Origin: Pseudomonadota bacterium
GTDB taxonomy: Bacteria > Pseudomonadota > Gammaproteobacteria > Xanthomonadales > Rhodanobacteraceae
DNA length: 9,759 bases
Assembly: GCA_021798675.1 (NCBI GenBank)
Contig: JAJZGE010000033.1
Span: forward strand, 1-9,759
Reading direction: 5' to 3'
Shown: piece after piece, positions 7,585-9,759 of the stretch
How positions within the stretch are numbered: position 1 is the stretch's first letter
Layout: the number at the start of each line of letters is the position of its first letter
Position numbers and translations under genes: made by a program
Notes under the pieces: model-generated
Databases searched by the model: none
What the model was told of the DNA's origin: nothing
The model's input: only the letters and a program-made list of their open reading frames with translations

Positions 7585-7610
7585 TGATTAGCCGTCTATA
7601 CGTCTAATCA
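7585..7610. promoter_or_regulatory. 26-base near-palindrome between cysB and cysG, candidate CysB operator
   Basis: TGATTAG (7585-7591) and CTAATCA (7604-7610) are perfect inverted arms around 12 bases. Within the spacer CGT/ACG and TA/TA also pair, so 11 of the 13 half-site positions are symmetric. The right half contains TCTATACGTCT (7595-7605), the reverse complement of the 11-mer upstream of cysJ. LysR-type regulators usually bind imperfect dyads of this kind in the divergent region beside their own gene. It lies 140 bases before cysG and 157 bases before cysB. Assignment to CysB is inference. Confidence 0.6.
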
Positions 7611-7623
7611 ATCCTATTGTCCA
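7595..7623 (-). promoter_or_regulatory. Predicted sigma-70 promoter for cysB overlapping the palindrome
   Basis: On the minus strand TGGACA (7623-7618), five of six matches to TTGACA, is followed after exactly 17 bases by TATAGA (7600-7595), four of six matches to TATAAT. Transcription would begin near 7588 and give a leader of about 160 bases. The -10 box lies inside the near-palindrome, so a protein bound there would block this promoter. That is the usual arrangement for negative autoregulation by LysR proteins. No equally good promoter was found for cysG on the plus strand, as expected for an activated gene. Confidence 0.42.
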
Positions 7624-7749
7624 GCTTTTGTCACGTGTGCCGGCCACATAACGCGAGGGTATATGCACGACGGCACAAATCATTTGCCAGCCTTGGAGAC
7701 ATGCCCGTAGCGTGACTTTCCCCTCATTGCATGCCTGCAGGTTTACACC

Positions 7750-9240
7750 ATGAAGCTCTACCCGCTGTTCGCCGATCTCACGCACCGCGCCATACTCGTG
7801 GTGGGCGGCGGCGCGGTGGCGGAACGCAAGGTCGCCGCGCTGCTCGGTGCCCAGGCGCAGGTCACGGTGAATGCCATCGAGCTGACTCCGCAGCTGCGGC
7901 GCTGGGTTGCCCAGGGGCGCATCGTCTATCGCGGCGATGCGTTCCAGGACGGCTTGCTCGAGCGCGTCTGGCTGGTGGTCGCCGCCACCTCCGATCACGA
8001 GCTGAACCGGCAGATCGCGGCGTTCGCCGAACTGCGGCGTATCTTCGTGAACGTGGTGGACGATGCCACGCTGTCGAGCTTCCATGTGCCGGCCGTGGTC
8101 GATCGCGCGCCGCTGACCATCGCGATCTCCAGCGGCGGCGAGGCGCCGATGCTCGCGCGATTGCTGCGCGAGCGGCTGGAAACGCTGCTCGACCATTCGC
8201 TCGGCGCACTGGCCACGCTGACCTCCCGGCTGCGTCCGCGCATCCGCGTGCGTCATTCGCAGATGGCGGCACGGCGACGTTTCTACGAAGACCTGTTTGC
8301 CGGCCCGGTGGCCACGCTGCTGCGCCAGGGCCGGCCAAAAGCGGCGCTGGCAGCGGCGGAAAGCGCGCTGGCGACGCCGACGACGGAACCCGCGGGCTCG
8401 GTGGTGCTGGTCGGCGCAGGCCCCGGCGATCCGGGACTGCTCACGTTGCGTGCGCTGCGTGCGCTGAACGAGGCCGATGTGATCCTGCACGATCGGCTGG
8501 TCAGCGCCGAGGTGCTGGAGCTGGCACGGCGCGATGCCGAGCGCATCGAAGTCGGCAAGCAGGCCGGCAATCATCACACCGCACAGGACGGCATCCACGC
8601 CCTGCTGCTCGAACACGCGCGTGCGGGCAGGCGCGTGGTGCGGCTGAAGGGCGGCGATCCGTTCGTGTTCGGCCGCGGCGGCGAGGAACTGGAGTTCCTG
8701 CGTGCGCACGACATTGCGTACGAAGTGGTGCCCGGCATCACCGCTGCGGTGGCATGCGCCGCCTACGCGGGTATTCCATTGACCCATCGCGATCACGCGC
8801 AGTCGGTGCGCTTCGTCACCGCGCACTGCCGGTCCTCGCTGGACACACTGGACTGGGCCGCATTGGCGCAGGAGCGGCAAACCTTGGCCGTATATATGGG
8901 CGTGGGCGAGTTGGATGCCATGCAGACGCAACTGATTCAGCACGGACGCGCGACATCGACGCCGTTCGCGCTGATCGAGAACGGCTCGCGCGCCGGGCAA
9001 CGCGTGATCACCGGCACGCTGGCGCATCTGGCCGAACGCGCGACCGTCCACGCGGTGCGCTCGCCCGCGCTGCTGATCCTGGGCGAAGTCGCCGCATTGG
9101 CCAACTCGCTGGCGTGGTTCGGTCAGCCGCCGCTGGGCGCGGTTGTCCATGACATTCACCAAGCGGCGCAGTTCAAACCCGCCAGCGATGTCGGACAGTG
9201 GCAGCGTGATGCACTGCTGGCGGCAATCCATCGCACCTGA
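7750..9240 (+). CDS. cysG: Siroheme synthase, trifunctional (CysG)
   Basis: CysG converts uroporphyrinogen III to siroheme, the cofactor of CysI, by SAM-dependent bismethylation, NAD-dependent oxidation and iron insertion. The protein is 496 residues. The N-terminal dehydrogenase/ferrochelatase (about 1-205) has [11 protein letters not shown] (17-27), NVVDD with D104, and [12 protein letters not shown] (126-137) with S128; D104 and S128 fall at the E. coli active-site numbers. The C-terminal uroporphyrinogen-III methyltransferase (about 216-457) has [15 protein letters not shown] (221-235), D248 in LHDRL, K270 in [21 protein letters not shown] (297-313), VPGITAA (327-333) and VYMGVGE (381-387). 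GCAGG lies 8 bases before the ATG. A tail of about 40 residues extends beyond the usual 457-residue E. coli length. The gene is transcribed away from cysB and separately from the cysJIH cluster. The antisense strand is open for most of this gene, which reflects codon bias only. Confidence 0.96.
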   Translation: MKLYPLFADLTHRAILVVGGGAVAERKVAALLGAQAQVTVNAIELTPQLRRWVAQGRIVYRGDAFQDGLLERVWLVVAATSDHELNRQIAAFAELRRIFVNVVDDATLSSFHVPAVVDRAPLTIAISSGGEAPMLARLLRERLETLLDHSLGALATLTSRLRPRIRVRHSQMAARRRFYEDLFAGPVATLLRQGRPKAALAAAESALATPTTEPAGSVVLVGAGPGDPGLLTLRALRALNEADVILHDRLVSAEVLELARRDAERIEVGKQAGNHHTAQDGIHALLLEHARAGRRVVRLKGGDPFVFGRGGEELEFLRAHDIAYEVVPGITAAVACAAYAGIPLTHRDHAQSVRFVTAHCRSSLDTLDWAALAQERQTLAVYMGVGELDAMQTQLIQHGRATSTPFALIENGSRAGQRVITGTLAHLAERATVHAVRSPALLILGEVAALANSLAWFGQPPLGAVVHDIHQAAQFKPASDVGQWQRDALLAAIHRT

Positions 9241-9252
9241 CCCGAATTTTTC

Positions 9253-9273
9253 ACATGCGCGGACGCGTCATGT
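9253..9273. other. Imperfect hairpin just after cysG
   Basis: ACATG (9253-9257) pairs with CATGT (9269-9273). CGC/GCG continues the stem with one bulged T at 9268 and a 4-base loop. It begins 13 bases after the cysG stop. No T-run follows on the plus strand; the TTTTT lies before it (9247-9251). It could end or protect the cysG transcript but is not a standard terminator. Confidence 0.25.
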
Positions 9274-9310
9274 CCTGCGCTGTTCCACCTTTGACTACGT
9301 GGAGTGACCC

Positions 9311-9484
9311 ATGACCTTGACCTCCGGACGTCCCTATCACGCAGCCCGAGCCCATTCGGTCGCGATCGGGATCCTGGAAGTCGAACGCGGCATCAAGCAC
9401 GACCCGGCCATTCTCGATCTCTTCGTTCGGCACGATGCCGAGATCCGATCGGCCGTATTCCGACCGGGCATGCGGTCGGGCTGA
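9311..9484 (+). CDS. 57-residue ORF resembling only the C-terminal end of an HD-GYP domain
   Basis: The ORF starts with ATG, ends with TGA and has GGAG 6 bases upstream, a good ribosome binding site. The protein opens MTLTSGRPYHAARAHS and continues VAIGILEVERGIKHDPAILDLFVRH. This follows the end of HD-GYP cyclic-di-GMP phosphodiesterase domains, whose pattern is D-A-L-T-S-x-R-P-Y-K, then a helix, then G-x-x-F-D-P-x-L-V-x-x-F. The metal-binding HD motif and the GYP motif are absent. An in-frame TGA at 9305-9307 blocks extension upstream, and the other plus frames between cysG and 9311 contain no HD-GYP sequence. A phosphodiesterase is therefore ruled out. It is most likely a remnant of a larger gene lost by deletion, but the intact start signals leave open a small expressed protein. 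The family match is from memory of the motif, not a search. Confidence 0.45.
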   Translation: MTLTSGRPYHAARAHSVAIGILEVERGIKHDPAILDLFVRHDAEIRSAVFRPGMRSG

Positions 9485-9759
9485 CGGTCGCCGGGGCAAG
9501 CAGCACCGCGAGGGGCCAAATCCGTCGACCCGCGCACGGCAGTCAAAGCTCGGCAGCGCACATCCGCGCGGCCGTGCGTTCGTTCAATGGCTGCATCGCG
9601 GGGGATCGCGTAGGTGTGCGCCCGCATCCTGTAAGACGAGGACGACGCGCCACGATCCTTGCGCCGACACGCCGAGCCGCGCACCGAATACCGTTGATGT
9701 GCTGCACGTTCAACGCGTTGCGCGCTGCTGGTTCGCAACAGTCGCCCTGCATACGCAAT
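9485..9759. other. Right-hand end with no recognisable gene
   Basis: One plus frame stays open from the stop at 9484 to the window end, and two minus frames are also open. None shows the codon bias of the cys genes or a recognisable motif, and the predicted peptides are rich in arginine and low in complexity. No tRNA, repeat or clear terminator was seen. It may be decayed coding sequence continuous with the remnant at 9311-9484. Confidence 0.4.

Noticed and set aside
7588..9231. Minus-strand ORF of 547 codons opposite cysG
   Set aside because: Longer than cysG itself, but the plus frame carries all CysG active-site residues and a Shine-Dalgarno. The antisense peptide is low in complexity and rich in histidine, arginine and glutamine.
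9337..9758. Minus-strand ORFs of 133 and 71 codons at the right end
   Set aside because: Mixed third-position composition, no motif and no ribosome binding site. The larger one also overlaps the HD-GYP-like ORF.
1..9759. Search for CRISPR arrays, insertion sequences, phage genes or tRNA genes
   Set aside because: No spaced direct repeats, transposase motifs, terminal inverted repeats or tRNA-like cloverleaf were seen; the window is mostly an ordinary biosynthetic locus.

Overview
The window is an assimilatory sulfate reduction locus from a GC-rich Gammaproteobacterium. The family is inferred, not proven. Strong third-position G/C bias, a close CysB relative, a fused Sat-CysC instead of CysD/CysN/CysC, and a trifunctional CysG all fit the Xanthomonadales/Rhodanobacteraceae (Rhodanobacter, Dyella, Frateuria and relatives).

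Layout. At the left edge, 1-81 looks like the first 27 codons of an unidentified gene leaving the window on the minus strand. A non-coding stretch of about 266 bases follows and holds two inverted repeats. The second overlaps the ribosome binding site of cysJ. Next comes a plus-strand cluster: cysJ (348-2156), cysI (2158-3867), cysH (3864-4586) and a bifunctional sat-cysC (4653-6428). cysJ-cysI are 1 base apart, cysI-cysH overlap by 4 bases, and cysH-sat are separated by 66 bases with a hairpin. The cluster ends 4 bases from the stop codon of a convergent LysR-family regulator that matches CysB closely (6433-7428, minus). A 321-base divergent intergenic region with a 26-base near-palindrome separates cysB from cysG (7750-9240, plus), the siroheme synthase. 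After cysG there is a 57-codon ORF resembling only the C-terminal part of an HD-GYP domain, then 275 bases with nothing recognisable.

How the genes work together. Sat-CysC activates sulfate to APS and then PAPS. CysH reduces PAPS to sulfite using a thiol donor. CysJI (flavoprotein plus siroheme/Fe4S4 hemoprotein) reduces sulfite to sulfide with NADPH. CysG makes the siroheme that CysI needs. CysB is the expected activator responding to acetylserine and sulfur status. An 11-mer, AGACGTATAGA, occurs just upstream of cysJ and again, on the minus strand, inside the cysB-cysG palindrome. This makes it the best candidate for a shared control element.

I found no convincing new biological system. 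All five main genes belong to known families. The points worth a second look are regulatory (shared 11-mer, palindrome, hairpin on the cysJ ribosome binding site, stop-codon hairpin between convergent genes), plus the HD-GYP-like remnant and small family deviations in Sat-CysC and CysG.
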